From: Clostridium gallinarum
Lineage (GTDB): Bacteria; Bacillota; Clostridia; Clostridiales; Clostridiaceae
DNA length: 34,611 nt
Direction: 5' to 3'
NCBI RefSeq assembly: GCF_014836325.1
Contig: NZ_JACSQZ010000037.1
Span: 1-34,611 of the forward strand
Within the stretch, counting starts at the first letter, position 1, and each line of letters begins with the position of its first letter. Positions 9,344-18,654 of the stretch are shown one piece after another. The notes below the pieces were generated by a model. It saw only the letters and a program-made list of their open reading frames with translations. It searched no databases and was not told where the DNA came from. The translations under genes were made by a program, and so were the position numbers.

Positions 9344-9450
9344 AAATTCTCCCCCTTAAAAATTACCTATTTGAATTTTCAGAATATTCCCTTTAGTATA
9401 ATATATAGATTTATATCACTTTTGTCAACATTTTAACAAATATTTTTATA

Positions 9451-9478
9451 AAATAAAGGATGTTTCCATCCTTTATTT
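9451..9478 (-). terminator. Terminator of glutamate racemase gene
   Basis: A 12-bp perfect stem (9451-9462 with 9467-9478) with a 4-base loop lies just after the racemase stop, with a U-rich continuation on the minus strand. Confidence 0.8.
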
Positions 9479-9492
9479 TAATAGTAAGTTTA

Positions 9493-10266
9493 TTAATCTA
9501 ATAATAGACTATAACTTAAGTCTATTATTTCTTTTTTATTAGAAGAATTAACTATTTCTATACTTCCACTATTATTGGAATTTTTTAATAATCCCTTCTC
9601 ATTCAATCTTCTCTTAAGTTCTTTAGCGGTTCCTAATCCACCATCTATAATATCTACATCTTCTCCTACTATTTTAACTAAAGTTTTCTTTATAAAAGGA
9701 TAATGAGTACATCCTAAAACTATGGCTGCTATTTTTCCCTTTTTATATGTATTTATTTTATTTAAAAGATAATCTTCTATTTCTTCACCTTGAAATTTTC
9801 CTTCTTCTATAAATTCCACAAGCCCAGGACAAGGAACAGGAATTATAGATGCTCTTTCTTTATATCTTTCCATTAATCTTTTGAATTTTTCTTCTTTTAA
9901 TGTCATAGCTGTTGCCATTATTAAAATATCACCTTCATTATTAAGCTCTACAGCTGGTTTTAATGCTGGCTCTATTCCAACTAAAGGTAAATCAGGATAT
10001 ACAGTTCTTAGCTCTGCAACTGCTGCACTAGTAGCAGTATTGCATGCTATAGCAATTCCTTTAACTCCCTTATTTAATAGAAATTCTACAGCCTTAAAAG
10101 TTAAATCTCTGACTTCCTTTGCACTTTTCATTCCATATGGAGCATTTTTTGAGTCTCCAAAATATATATAGTCTTCATTAGGCATTACTTTTAATGCTTC
10201 CCTTAATACACTTAATCCACCTACACCTGAATCAAAAAAACCTATTGGCCTATTTTTATTGTCCAA
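9493..10266 (-). CDS. murI: Glutamate racemase
   Basis: Converts L-glutamate to D-glutamate for peptidoglycan stem peptides. The two catalytic cysteines are visible: Cys75 in ACNTATS and Cys186 in GCTHYPF. The N-terminal [11 protein letters not shown] (10-20) and PYGMKS motifs, and IEPALKPA (98-105), are standard for the family. Length (257 aa) is typical. The start is TTG, with GGAG 8 bases upstream (GAGG is also close); no in-frame ATG fits better. It has its own terminator. Its neighbour across the intergenic region is glutamine synthetase, so both genes act on glutamate, though they are divergent. Confidence 0.94.
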   Translation of the reverse strand: MDNKNRPIGFFDSGVGGLSVLREALKVMPNEDYIYFGDSKNAPYGMKSAKEVRDLTFKAVEFLLNKGVKGIAIACNTATSAAVAELRTVYPDLPLVGIEPALKPAVELNNEGDILIMATAMTLKEEKFKRLMERYKERASIIPVPCPGLVEFIEEGKFQGEEIEDYLLNKINTYKKGKIAAIVLGCTHYPFIKKTLVKIVGEDVDIIDGGLGTAKELKRRLNEKGLLKNSNNSGSIEIVNSSNKKEIIDLSYSLLLD

Positions 10267-10429
10267 CTACCTCACTCCATTTTCTTTAATTCTATCTTTT
10301 ATTTTATACCTTTCTTAAAGATAAATCTATAATTATTATTTAAGTAATATCCAATCAATGTTAAATATTGAATACTATAATAAATGTATAAATCATTTCT
10401 AATATTTTTAAAATTCACTAATTTAATTA

Positions 10430-10458
10430 TTGACACAATACCGTGTATATAATAGAAT
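10430..10458 (+). promoter_or_regulatory. Promoter of glutamine synthetase gene
   Basis: TTGACA (10430-10435) and TAGAAT (10453-10458) are separated by exactly 17 bases, a strong vegetative promoter. Transcription should begin near 10465 and give a leader of about 110 bases. Nothing else was recognised between 10267 and 10430. Confidence 0.75.
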
Positions 10459-10470
10459 TTCCTTATAAAT

Positions 10471-10567
10471 TAATTGATTTTACGAATATTATGATGTCTA
10501 TACCACTTAATTATTCGATTAATTACAGAAAGGAAGTGACTTTTCCTTGTTAAGTTTCGGCAAGGGA
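10471..10567 (+). promoter_or_regulatory. Structured leader RNA of glutamine synthetase, possible ribosome-site switch
   Basis: A first stem pairs 10471-10478 with 10518-10525 and continues as 10483-10488 with 10512-10517. It is followed by two mutually exclusive hairpins: A pairs 10530-10535 with 10543-10548; B pairs 10543-10549 with 10561-10567. Hairpin B covers the ribosome site AAGGGA (10562-10567), about 7 bases before the ATG, so A would permit and B would block translation. This matches no riboswitch class I can name; the trigger is unknown. Confidence 0.5.
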
Positions 10568-10574
10568 GCTTTTT

Positions 10575-12470
10575 ATGAAAGATTTAATTTACATTGTTCC
10601 AAAAACTAAACACAATAAAGAAGATCTATTTAAAATCTTTAACGAGCATCCAGAAATAAAGTTTGTATCTATAGTAGGCATTGACTTATCTGGTAATGAT
10701 ACTGACGAAAAAATACCTGCAAAATTATTTTTAAATGATATAGATTCATTTTTAAATGGAGTTGCTATTCAAACTGATGGTTCTTCAGTTGTTCTTCCTG
10801 GAATTGCAACTTTAAATGATGCAAAAGTTGATATGGTAGCAGACCTTGATGCTAATTGGTTTGTTGACTATAATTACGATTATATCGATACTTCTACTAA
10901 CAAGCCTGTTGGTACTCTTAGAATCCCTTCATTTTTAATTCACAATAATAAACCCGTTTGTTCAAGAAATATTTTAAAGTCAGCAATAACTACATTCAAA
11001 TCTACTTTATTAGATATATTTAAAAATAAGCCAGAATCATTAAGACCTTTTGGAATTACACTTGATGATATAGATGAGATAGTTATTACATCTGCTACAG
11101 AGCTAGAATTTTGGGTGAAAACTCCAAATGAACAAGCTCATATTGAAGAATTATCTACTTCTCAAGTTTTACAAGAACAATATTGGACAAGAACTAAAGG
11201 TGCTGTAAGAACCGCTCTTGAAGAAACTTTAATTCTTATGGAAGAATACGGATTTGAACCAGAAATGGGGCATAAAGAAGTAGGTGGAGTTAAATCTAAG
11301 TTAGATAGTAATGGACAATTTAATCATATAATGGAGCAACTTGAAATTGACTGGAAATATTCAGATGCTATTCAAGCTGCTGATAATGAAATATTTGTAA
11401 AAATTCTTACTCAAGAAACTTTTAGAAGACATGGATTAGATGTTACTTTTAAAGCAAAACCTATAGATGATGTTGCTGGTTCAGGTATGCACGTTCATCT
11501 AGGTGTAAGCTTAAAACTTAAAACTGGAAAGAGAATAAACTTATTCCATGCTACCAAAGAAGATTTCCTAAGTACTATAGGATACGGAGCAATAATGGGA
11601 ATATTAAAGAACTATGAAATAATGAATCCATTTATCTCTACAACTAATGGTGCATTCAAAAGACTAAAACCTGGATTCGAGGCTCCTATTTGTATAGTTA
11701 CTTCCTTAGGTATGGCTCCTGATAATCCATCTAGAAATAGAACTATATTAGTAGGATTAATAAGAGATTTATCAAATCCACTTGCAACTAGATTTGAACT
11801 TAGATCTCCAAATCCACACTCTAATGTTTATTTAGCACTTTCAGTTTCTTATATGGCTATGCTTGATGGTATAATTTATGTTCTTGAAAATAATAAGACA
11901 GAAGAAGAACTTTTAAAAGAATTATCTAAAAAACCAGGTGATAAAGCTGATTACTTGGAAACAGATAGAGCTTATAGAAGTGAAGAGGATGTTTTCGAGT
12001 TCTATACTGATGAAGAAAGAGATGCTTACTTTGGTAAAGCTCCTGCAACTGTATATGAAAACTTAATGCAATTAGAAAAGCATGCAGAAAAATTAGAAGT
12101 ATTAGAAAGAAATGATGTATTTAGCGATAATTTAATAAATAGCTTTAAGCTTGCTATCATTCAAAGATGGACAACAGATATTATTCATAGAATAATTGTA
12201 AATCATGCAACTGAAATTAGAAGCTTTAAGAAATTACATTCTAGCAATGCCTTAGATTTAGATATATCTAATTGGATGACAATTAATAATTTAAGACATT
12301 ATATAATGAAGGATACCTATACTGAAAAAGGCTTATTTACACGTATTAAAGATGCAATCACAATTAAAGATTATGCTTTGGCTTCTAACTTACTTCTTGA
12401 ATTAGAGGATAAAATGAAGCAATTAAGAGATCTTTATTCTAACTATACTAAAAATTTATTAGATATATAG
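10575..12470 (+). CDS. glnA: Glutamine synthetase, long form of about 630 residues
   Basis: Makes glutamine from glutamate, ammonia and ATP. Catalytic-core motifs are present: ATELEFW (174-180) with metal-binding acids, MGHKEVGG (231-238), GSGMHVHLG (302-310), NGAFKRLKPGFEAP (358-371, ATP/glutamate region) and RFELRSPNPHSN (406-417). At 631 residues it is longer than GSI (about 450) and shorter than typical GSIII (about 700), with an extra C-terminal helical region of about 170 residues rich in charged residues. It has no usual glnR neighbour. Expression is probably controlled through the leader described upstream. Single-gene unit with terminator at 12479-12507. The symbol is given by function, not by proven orthology. 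Confidence 0.88.
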   Translation: MKDLIYIVPKTKHNKEDLFKIFNEHPEIKFVSIVGIDLSGNDTDEKIPAKLFLNDIDSFLNGVAIQTDGSSVVLPGIATLNDAKVDMVADLDANWFVDYNYDYIDTSTNKPVGTLRIPSFLIHNNKPVCSRNILKSAITTFKSTLLDIFKNKPESLRPFGITLDDIDEIVITSATELEFWVKTPNEQAHIEELSTSQVLQEQYWTRTKGAVRTALEETLILMEEYGFEPEMGHKEVGGVKSKLDSNGQFNHIMEQLEIDWKYSDAIQAADNEIFVKILTQETFRRHGLDVTFKAKPIDDVAGSGMHVHLGVSLKLKTGKRINLFHATKEDFLSTIGYGAIMGILKNYEIMNPFISTTNGAFKRLKPGFEAPICIVTSLGMAPDNPSRNRTILVGLIRDLSNPLATRFELRSPNPHSNVYLALSVSYMAMLDGIIYVLENNKTEEELLKELSKKPGDKADYLETDRAYRSEEDVFEFYTDEERDAYFGKAPATVYENLMQLEKHAEKLEVLERNDVFSDNLINSFKLAIIQRWTTDIIHRIIVNHATEIRSFKKLHSSNALDLDISNWMTINNLRHYIMKDTYTEKGLFTRIKDAITIKDYALASNLLLELEDKMKQLRDLYSNYTKNLLDI

Positions 12471-12478
12471 TAAATAGT

Positions 12479-12507
12479 AAAAAACCTAGCTATTAGCTAG
12501 GTTTTTT
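12479..12507 (+). terminator. Terminator of glutamine synthetase gene
   Basis: A 12-bp perfect stem (12479-12490 with 12496-12507), loop TATTA, ends in a T run directly after the glnA stop. Confidence 0.9.
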
Positions 12508-12601
12508 CTTCAATTCATTACATAATATAGTATTTTGTATATTTTTGCATTATAATTATATTATAGCAATTTTTAGTAAATTATTACGTGTGAGGTATTT
12601 T

Positions 12602-13177
12602 ATGAAATTATTTTTTATAAGGCATGGACAAACTGATTGGAATCTACAAGGAAAAATACAGGGAAGTTATGATAGTGAACTTAATAATACAGGTATAAAG
12701 CAAGCTATAGAACTAAGTGAAGTATTACTTAAACTCAACTATAAATTTTCAAGAATCTATACAAGCCCACAAAAAAGAGCTTTAAAAACAGCTAAAATTT
12801 TAAGTGAGTATAGCAACATCGAATACATCCCTATTGATGATTTAAAAGAAATAAATATGGGTGAATGGGAAGGCTTATCCTGGAAAGAAGTAGAAGAAAA
12901 CTATCCTACTGAATATAAGAAGTGGCTATTAAATAGACAATATACTAGAACTCCTAACGGCGAATCATATGATGACATGCTTAAAAGAGTTTTAATAGCT
13001 ATAAATCAAATTATAGATGAAAACTCTGATAATGTTGTAGTTATAAGTCATAGTGCTATAATAATGGGTTTGCAATGTTATGTAACTAATACTCCATTTA
13101 ATGATATGCTTAAGTTTAAAACTAAAAATGCCACTATTACAGAAATAGATAGTTCATTATTTACTCTACAATTTTAG
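12602..13177 (+). CDS. Histidine phosphatase superfamily (phosphoglycerate mutase-like) protein
   Basis: Probable phosphatase of the RHG family; the substrate is unknown. The N-terminal FIRHGQTDWN carries the phospho-accepting His, the segment around IYTSPQKRALKTA holds the second Arg, GEWEGLSWKE the acid, and VISHSAIIMG the second catalytic His. The start chosen is the ATG before KLFFIRHG, 6 bases after TGAGG; an upstream in-frame ATG at 12545 lacks a ribosome site and would add 19 residues outside the family fold. 191 residues is normal. First gene of a plus-strand run ending with the agrC-like gene; the agrB-like start is 2 bases after its stop. Confidence 0.87.
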   Translation: MKLFFIRHGQTDWNLQGKIQGSYDSELNNTGIKQAIELSEVLLKLNYKFSRIYTSPQKRALKTAKILSEYSNIEYIPIDDLKEINMGEWEGLSWKEVEENYPTEYKKWLLNRQYTRTPNGESYDDMLKRVLIAINQIIDENSDNVVVISHSAIIMGLQCYVTNTPFNDMLKFKTKNATITEIDSSLFTLQF

Positions 13178-13179
13178 TT

Positions 13180-13557
13180 ATGTCCAGTATTAAACCTTTT
13201 ATTGGTGGATATCATGAAGATACTCAACTAAGATGTTTTATAGCAACATTAATTATAGTATTTTCAATAATTTTTTTAGCTAAAAATAATACTTTAAGCT
13301 TTGAAAGTTGTTTAATATTAAACTTTATAAGTATATTTTCTATATATAATAAAGCTCCAATAATAAATGATAAAATGCCTATTACAAGAAATGATTTAAT
13401 TAAAAAAAATAGAAAAATAGGCTTAATTAACTCAATATTTTTATTAAGTTTATCTATTATATTTTTTAAAATAACATGGTTTTCCCAAATTATAGTTTGG
13501 ACAATACTAGTACAAACTATTTTAATGTTTAATAAATACAAAATTATCAGGAGGTGA
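13180..13557 (+). CDS. N-terminally truncated AgrB-like peptide-processing protease
   Basis: AgrB is a membrane cysteine protease that cuts and cyclises the AgrD pheromone precursor. The hallmark is kept: K5-P-F-I-G-G-Y-H12 then C19, i.e. GG-x-H-x6-C as in AgrB. Four or so hydrophobic segments follow (about 20-34, 42-56, 80-96, 100-116). AgrB proteins are usually about 190-210 residues with about 60-70 residues, including membrane segments, before this motif; here only four residues precede it, because the upstream phosphatase gene occupies that DNA. The ATG has no ribosome site, so translation would rely on coupling to the phosphatase stop 2 bases upstream. Either a decayed gene or an unusual minimal AgrB. 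Confidence 0.72.
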   Translation: MSSIKPFIGGYHEDTQLRCFIATLIIVFSIIFLAKNNTLSFESCLILNFISIFSIYNKAPIINDKMPITRNDLIKKNRKIGLINSIFLLSLSIIFFKITWFSQIIVWTILVQTILMFNKYKIIRR

Positions 13558-13562
13558 TATAT

Positions 13563-13691
13563 ATGAATATAAAAAGATATTTAGGAACATTTATGCTATT
13601 CTTATCCGCAATTATTGTTAACTTCGGACCAGCATCTACTTTAGGTGTAGGTGTAGAAGATATGCCAGAATCAATCAAAAACTTAAGATAA
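13563..13691 (+). CDS. AgrD-like autoinducer precursor peptide without cysteine
   Basis: A 42-residue peptide with AgrD layout: amphipathic/hydrophobic leader (about 1-21, MNIKRYLGTFMLFLSAIIVN), a short core around PASTLGVG (23-30) and an acidic C-terminal recognition tail VEDMPESIKNLR. The tail matches the DEVPKEL-type tail of AgrD. The core has no Cys; only Ser25 and Thr26 could close a lactone, and position -5 from the predicted tail, where Cys sits in staphylococcal AgrD, is Leu. It has the best ribosome site of the locus (AGGAGGTGAT at 13549-13558) and lies between the agrB-like and agrC-like genes. That placement supports the call more than sequence alone. Confidence 0.75.
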   Translation: MNIKRYLGTFMLFLSAIIVNFGPASTLGVGVEDMPESIKNLR

Positions 13692-13703
13692 GGAACTACT
13701 AAT

Positions 13704-14957
13704 ATGTACACAGGATTAATTGATTTTTTTAATAGTATTCTTCAAAGTATTATGTTTATTGTTGCAGCTAATAATTGTGTAGGCAAAGAAAACAAAAAAA
13801 ATTATAAGAAAATGTTTATGTTTGTGATTATAATTTCACTAATTATGACACTAAATACTTATATACTAGGAAATTCTAGTTTAGCAATAATTATAATTCA
13901 TATAGAAGAACTTGTTTATCTAACACTTTTTGCTTATAAAAAAGATAAACTATGTGCAACTGTTGGATATAGTATTATTTATTTAATTATAGGAATAAAT
14001 GTAATTGTATCTTTTGGAACATTTATGTTCTTAATTAATAATACAAGTATAAATTCAACATATGCTAATATACTAGTTATGTATATACCTCAATTTATTA
14101 TTTTCTATTTAACTCTAAAAAATATGAACTTCATATATAAAATAAGCTTATTTATTAAATCTAGAATATCATCTATTCTTACTTTAATTATAACCACATT
14201 AGTATTGGATTTTATAATATCGTTCTTATTTATTTATAATGACAAAGATAATCCCTTTTTTAAAGAACTAATTTTTATTATATTAGGAATATTTATTATT
14301 TTTCTTACTATATATTTTGCTAATATAGATAGAAAATCAAATGAAATATTTAAGTTAAATATAGAACTAGAAAAAAAGATTAATGAATTAAAAAAGATTA
14401 AACATGATTATGGATCACAAATATCATATTTATATGGCGTATATCTTATGGAAAATTATGAAAAACTAGGACAACTTTTAAAAGAAATCATAGCTGGACA
14501 TGATATTTCATCTCAAGTAAAGGTTCTAAGTTCAGAAAATTCTCTTATATCTCAAGTAATAAATTCAACTAACTTAAGGGATATAGACGTTTTAATAGAT
14601 GAAAAAGCTAACCTAGATGATACAAATATAAATGAGTTAGATCTACAAAGAATTCTTTCTAACATAGTAAGAAATTCTGTAGAGGCTTTAAATGGTTCTG
14701 GATTATTGATGATTAAAACCTATTATACTATTAATTATGTAGTTATTAACATACAAAATAATGGTCCAATAATTGATGAAAATATTATGGAAAAGATTTT
14801 TCAACAAGGCTTCTCAACTAAAAAGAATATAAATGGAGATAACGGTTTTGGTCTATCTATAGTAAAGGACTTAATAGAAAAATATAACGGAAGCATTAGT
14901 GTTACTAGTAATAAAGAAATCACAAATTTTATAATAAAATTACCAATACATATATAA
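13704..14957 (+). CDS. AgrC-like sensor histidine kinase
   Basis: Membrane histidine kinase of the AgrC/HPK10 type, expected to sense a cyclic peptide. Residues 1-205 contain about six or seven membrane segments with no large external domain. A coiled-coil region (211-232) leads to the H-box with His234 in KIKHDYGSQ. The GHKL ATPase domain has the N-box LSNIVRNSVEAL (318-329), NNGP (352-355) and the G-box GDNGFGLSIVKDL (378-390). Length (417 aa) fits. It is last in the operon. No AgrA-type LytTR response regulator follows: a terminator and an opposing gene come next, so its partner must be elsewhere or absent. Confidence 0.88.
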   Translation: MYTGLIDFFNSILQSIMFIVAANNCVGKENKKNYKKMFMFVIIISLIMTLNTYILGNSSLAIIIIHIEELVYLTLFAYKKDKLCATVGYSIIYLIIGINVIVSFGTFMFLINNTSINSTYANILVMYIPQFIIFYLTLKNMNFIYKISLFIKSRISSILTLIITTLVLDFIISFLFIYNDKDNPFFKELIFIILGIFIIFLTIYFANIDRKSNEIFKLNIELEKKINELKKIKHDYGSQISYLYGVYLMENYEKLGQLLKEIIAGHDISSQVKVLSSENSLISQVINSTNLRDIDVLIDEKANLDDTNINELDLQRILSNIVRNSVEALNGSGLLMIKTYYTINYVVINIQNNGPIIDENIMEKIFQQGFSTKKNINGDNGFGLSIVKDLIEKYNGSISVTSNKEITNFIIKLPIHI

Positions 14958-14986
14958 ATAAAGACTCAAAATTTGAGTCTTTATTT
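14956..14986. terminator. Shared bidirectional terminator
   Basis: A 15-bp perfect palindrome (14956-14970 with 14972-14986) lies between the convergent kinase gene and the SOS-box gene. It has T-rich flanks on both strands and overlaps both gene ends. Confidence 0.8.
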
Positions 14987-15278
14987 ATATCCAAGCCGGA
15001 ATATGTATTTTATCACTATTCATTAGTGGAATGTTGTCTTCTATTATTCTTTTCTTACTAATTATATTATTTCTTTTTATAGAATTTTCATTTATAAAAT
15101 CTTCTGCTTCCTTTAAGCTGTTTGCTTTAAATATAAATGTCCACCCATTTTTATCGTACTTTCCTGTACAAATCATATATTTATTATTATCATAATCTTT
15201 ATGTTGTCTATCTACTATTAAGCTCTTAAATTCTCCAATTGTTTTATAATTCAATTTTACAAAAATATCATTATTCAT
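14985..15278 (-). CDS. Small protein of unknown function, predicted SOS-regulated
   Basis: 97 residues, soluble, charged, no signal peptide or membrane segment. I do not recognise the family. The chain looks like a small alpha/beta fold: strand IFVKLNYKT, helix IGEFKSLIVD, strands KYMICTGKY and GWTFIFKA, then helix SLKEAEDFINE. The start is the ATG at 15276-15278 with GGAGGGG just upstream; a TTG start at 15296 would include the ribosome site in the coding region and is rejected. Its promoter carries a perfect LexA box, so DNA-damage induction is inferred. It sits alone between carB and the agr-like operon. Confidence 0.75.
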   Translation of the reverse strand: MNNDIFVKLNYKTIGEFKSLIVDRQHKDYDNNKYMICTGKYDKNGWTFIFKANSLKEAEDFINENSIKRNNIISKKRIIEDNIPLMNSDKIHIPAWI

Positions 15279-15313
15279 TATAACCCCTCCAAGCAAACAT
15301 AAGTTCTATAACC

Positions 15314-15342
15314 ATATTAACCGAACACACGTTCATTGTCAA
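15314..15342 (-). promoter_or_regulatory. Promoter with embedded LexA (SOS) box
   Basis: On the minus strand TTGACA (15337-15342) and TAATAT (15314-15319) are 17 bases apart. Inside the spacer is GAACGTGTGTTC (15323-15334), a perfect match to the Bacillus/Clostridium LexA box GAAC-RNRY-GTTC. LexA bound here would block RNA polymerase. Start of transcription is expected about 30 bases before the ATG. Confidence 0.78.
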
Positions 15343-15386
15343 CAATTTTAGCAAATTATTCATAAAAAAATGTCAAATAATGAAGA

Positions 15387-15413
15387 AAGATGGCCTACTC
15401 AACGGTCCATCTT
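15387..15413 (-). terminator. Terminator of carAB
   Basis: A 7-bp stem (15387-15393 with 15407-15413) follows the carB stop by about 20 bases, with a U-rich continuation on the minus strand. The stem is modest but the position is right. Confidence 0.6.
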
Positions 15414-15434
15414 AAATCTTCTTAATAATTTATA

Positions 15435-18400
15435 CTATTTTGTTATATCAAATACTTCTAAAGCTTTTTCTTCTATTCCATAAGCTTTTACTTCTGCTAT
15501 TGCTCTTAAAGTATCTAAAGCTGTTATTACACCTATATTTCTTTCTACAGCAGCTCTTCTTATTATAAAGCCATCTCTATTAGAATCATTTCCTTTTGTA
15601 GGAGTATTAACTACTAAATCAACTTCTTTATTTTTTATTACATCTAATATATTAGGTTTGTTTTCATTTAATTTTCTAACTACTTCAACTTCTATACCAT
15701 TATCTCTTAAAAGCTTAGCTGTTCCTTCTGTTGCAACAAATTTATATCCAACTTCTGATAACATTTTTGCTATTGGTAAGAATTCTTGTTTATCATGCTT
15801 TTTGATAGTTGCTAGTATTTTTCCCTTTTTATTTGAAGGGTACATACTTCCACCAACAAAGCCTTTATATAATGCTTCTTTAAGATTTCTTCCAACACCT
15901 AAAACTTCTCCTGTAGATTTCATTTCAGGTCCTAAAGATACTTCAACATTAGGAAGTTTTTGAGTTGAGAATACTGGAACTTTAACAGATACTAATTCTG
16001 GTTCTTTATATATATCTACACCGTATCCTAAATCTCTTAATTTTTGTCCAAGCATTACCTTTGTAGCTAAATCTACTATTGGCACTTTACTTACCTTACT
16101 TATATATGGAACAGTTCTTGATGCTCTTGGGTTAACTTCTATTATATAAAGCTCTCCTTCAAATTCTATGAACTGAATGTTTATCATACCCTTTATTCCT
16201 ATAGCAATAGCTAATTTCTTTGTATAATCTAAAACCTTAGATTTTATTTCATTACTTATATTTTGGCTTGGGTACATAGTTACAGAGTCTCCTGAGTGAA
16301 CTCCAGCTCTTTCTAAATGCTCCATAACTCCTGGAATTAATATTTCTTCTCCATCAGATATAGCATCTACTTCTATTTCTCTACCCATTAAATATTTATC
16401 TACTAATATTGGATTCTTTTTATCCTTTGCAAAGGCATTCTTTAAATAATACTTTAATTCATCCTCGTCATGAGTAATTTCCATTCCTTGTCCACCAAGA
16501 ACATATGAAGGTCTTACTAATACTGGGAATCCTAATCTTCTAGCTTCTTCTAAACCTTCTTCCATAGTCCAAACACCCTTACCCTTTGGTCTATCAATTC
16601 CTAGGTTTTCTAATAATTCATCAAACTTTTCTCTGTCTTCAGCCATATCAATTTGATCTGCTGTAGTTCCTAAAGTTTTAATTCCTTTTTCCTTTAAGAA
16701 ATTAGCTAATTTTATAGCTGTTTGACCACCAAATTGAAGGATAACCCCATGTGGGTTTTCTTTTTCTATTATATTGAATACATCTTCTTCAGTTAATGGT
16801 TCAAAGTATAACTTATCAGAAATATTAAAATCTGTACTTACTGTTTCTGGATTGTTATTTACTATTATAGTTTCAATTCCCATTTTCTTTAATGATTTTA
16901 CACAGTGTACTGAAGCATAATCAAATTCTATACCTTGTCCTATTCTTATTGGACCTGAGCCTATAACTATTACCTTCTTCTTATCAGATACTTCTACTTC
17001 ATCAAATTGTTCATAAGTTGAATAGTAATATGGTGATAAAGCTTCGAATTCTCCACCACAAGTATCAACCATCTTATATGCAGGCTTAATATTCCATATA
17101 GTTCTTAATCTATATATATCCTCTGGGCTAACCTTTAGCATATCAGCTATAGCTTTATCAGAGAATCCTTTTTTCTTTAAGTTTAATAACCATTCTTTAT
17201 CTAAATCTTCTATTTTGCTTAATTTTAATCTAGTTTCTTCTTCTACTATCCATTTGAATTTTTCTAAGAAGAATATATCTATTCCTGTTATCTTTGCGAT
17301 ACTTTCAATTCTATAATCTCTTCTTATCATTTCAGCTAAAGCAAATAATCTTTCATCATCTGGCTTAACTACTATTGTTTTTAACTCTTGAATACTTAAC
17401 TCTTTAAACTTTGGATGATCTAATGAGTATTTTCCTATTTCTAAGCTTCTTATACCCTTTAATAATGCAGCTTCTAAGTTTGCACCTATAGCCATTATTT
17501 CTCCAGTTGCCATCATTTTTGTTCCTAAAGCTCTATCAGCTGTAAAGAACTTATCGAATGGCCATTTTGGAATCTTAACTACTACATAGTCTAATGTTGG
17601 TTCAAAACAAGCATATGTCTTTTGAGTAACTGCATTTTTAATTTCATCTAATCCATATCCTAAAGCTATTTTTGCAGCAAGCTTAGCAATTGGATATCCA
17701 GTAGCTTTTGATGCTAATGCTGAGGATCTTGAAACTCTTGGATTTATTTCTATTACTGCATATTCAAAAGAGTTTGGATTTAATGCAAATTGTACATTAC
17801 ATCCACCTTCAATTCCTACAGCATTTATTATATTTATAGCTGAAGTTCTAAGCATTTGATATTCTTTATCAGATAATGTTTGAGATGGTGCAACAACTAT
17901 ACTATCTCCTGTATGAATTCCAACTGGATCTATATTTTCCATGTTACATACAGTTATACAGTTTCCATAAGAGTCTCTCATTACTTCGTACTCTACTTCT
18001 TTCCATCCTTTAACTGATTTTTCTAAAAGAACTTGTCCTATTGTGCTTAATTGTAAACCTGATGCTAATATTTCTCTAAGCTGTTCTTCATTATCAGCTA
18101 TTCCACCACCAGTTCCCCCTAGTGTGTATGCTGGTCTTACTATTACTGGATACCCTATATTATTTGCATAGTTAACACCAGCTTCTAAATCAGTTATTAT
18201 TTCACTTTGAATAACTGGTTCATTAATTCTATTCATCATATTTCTGAAAAGCTCTCTGTCTTCTCCTTCTTTAATAGATTGAATAGATGTACCAATTACT
18301 TTTACATTGTATTTATCTAAAATCCCTGCTTCATATAAATCTACAGCTAAGTTAAGTCCTGTTTGACCTCCCATACCTGTTAATAAGCTATCTGGTCTTT

Positions 18401-18641
18401 CTTTTTCTATAACTTTTTCTAAAAATTCTACTGTTAATGGTTCTATATAAATCTTATCAGCAACTTCTGCATCAGTCATAATGGTTGCTGGATTTGAGTT
18501 AACTAATACTACTTCTATTCCTTCTTCTTTTAAAGCTTGGCAAGCTTGAGTTCCTGAATAATCAAACTCTGCTGCTTGTCCTATAACTATTGGACCTGAT
18601 CCTATAACTAAAACTTTTTTAATATCTTTATTTAATGGCAT
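15435..18641 (-). CDS. carB: Carbamoyl phosphate synthase large subunit
   Basis: Makes carbamoyl phosphate from bicarbonate, ATP and ammonia delivered by CarA. The duplicated architecture is complete: ATP-grasp half 1 (about 1-400, [19 protein letters not shown]), oligomerisation domain (about 400-550), ATP-grasp half 2 (about 550-930, [19 protein letters not shown]) and a C-terminal MGS-like allosteric domain (about 935-1068). The glycine-rich loops [12 protein letters not shown] and [13 protein letters not shown] are present. 1068 residues is standard. The ATG has a TAGGAGGG site and lies 13 bp after carA, so the two are one operon. Confidence 0.98.
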   Translation of the reverse strand: MPLNKDIKKVLVIGSGPIVIGQAAEFDYSGTQACQALKEEGIEVVLVNSNPATIMTDAEVADKIYIEPLTVEFLEKVIEKERPDSLLTGMGGQTGLNLAVDLYEAGILDKYNVKVIGTSIQSIKEGEDRELFRNMMNRINEPVIQSEIITDLEAGVNYANNIGYPVIVRPAYTLGGTGGGIADNEEQLREILASGLQLSTIGQVLLEKSVKGWKEVEYEVMRDSYGNCITVCNMENIDPVGIHTGDSIVVAPSQTLSDKEYQMLRTSAINIINAVGIEGGCNVQFALNPNSFEYAVIEINPRVSRSSALASKATGYPIAKLAAKIALGYGLDEIKNAVTQKTYACFEPTLDYVVVKIPKWPFDKFFTADRALGTKMMATGEIMAIGANLEAALLKGIRSLEIGKYSLDHPKFKELSIQELKTIVVKPDDERLFALAEMIRRDYRIESIAKITGIDIFFLEKFKWIVEEETRLKLSKIEDLDKEWLLNLKKKGFSDKAIADMLKVSPEDIYRLRTIWNIKPAYKMVDTCGGEFEALSPYYYSTYEQFDEVEVSDKKKVIVIGSGPIRIGQGIEFDYASVHCVKSLKKMGIETIIVNNNPETVSTDFNISDKLYFEPLTEEDVFNIIEKENPHGVILQFGGQTAIKLANFLKEKGIKTLGTTADQIDMAEDREKFDELLENLGIDRPKGKGVWTMEEGLEEARRLGFPVLVRPSYVLGGQGMEITHDEDELKYYLKNAFAKDKKNPILVDKYLMGREIEVDAISDGEEILIPGVMEHLERAGVHSGDSVTMYPSQNISNEIKSKVLDYTKKLAIAIGIKGMINIQFIEFEGELYIIEVNPRASRTVPYISKVSKVPIVDLATKVMLGQKLRDLGYGVDIYKEPELVSVKVPVFSTQKLPNVEVSLGPEMKSTGEVLGVGRNLKEALYKGFVGGSMYPSNKKGKILATIKKHDKQEFLPIAKMLSEVGYKFVATEGTAKLLRDNGIEVEVVRKLNENKPNILDVIKNKEVDLVVNTPTKGNDSNRDGFIIRRAAVERNIGVITALDTLRAIAEVKAYGIEEKALEVFDITK

Positions 18642-18654
18642 ATCTTAAACCCTC

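Noticed and set aside
12545..12601. Upstream ATG for the histidine phosphatase
   Set aside because: No ribosome site and 19 extra residues before the conserved RHG N-terminus; ATG at 12602 has TGAGG at the right distance.
13224..13541. Minus-strand open frame opposite the AgrB-like gene
   Set aside because: AT-rich shadow; the plus-strand frame has the AgrB motif and operon context.
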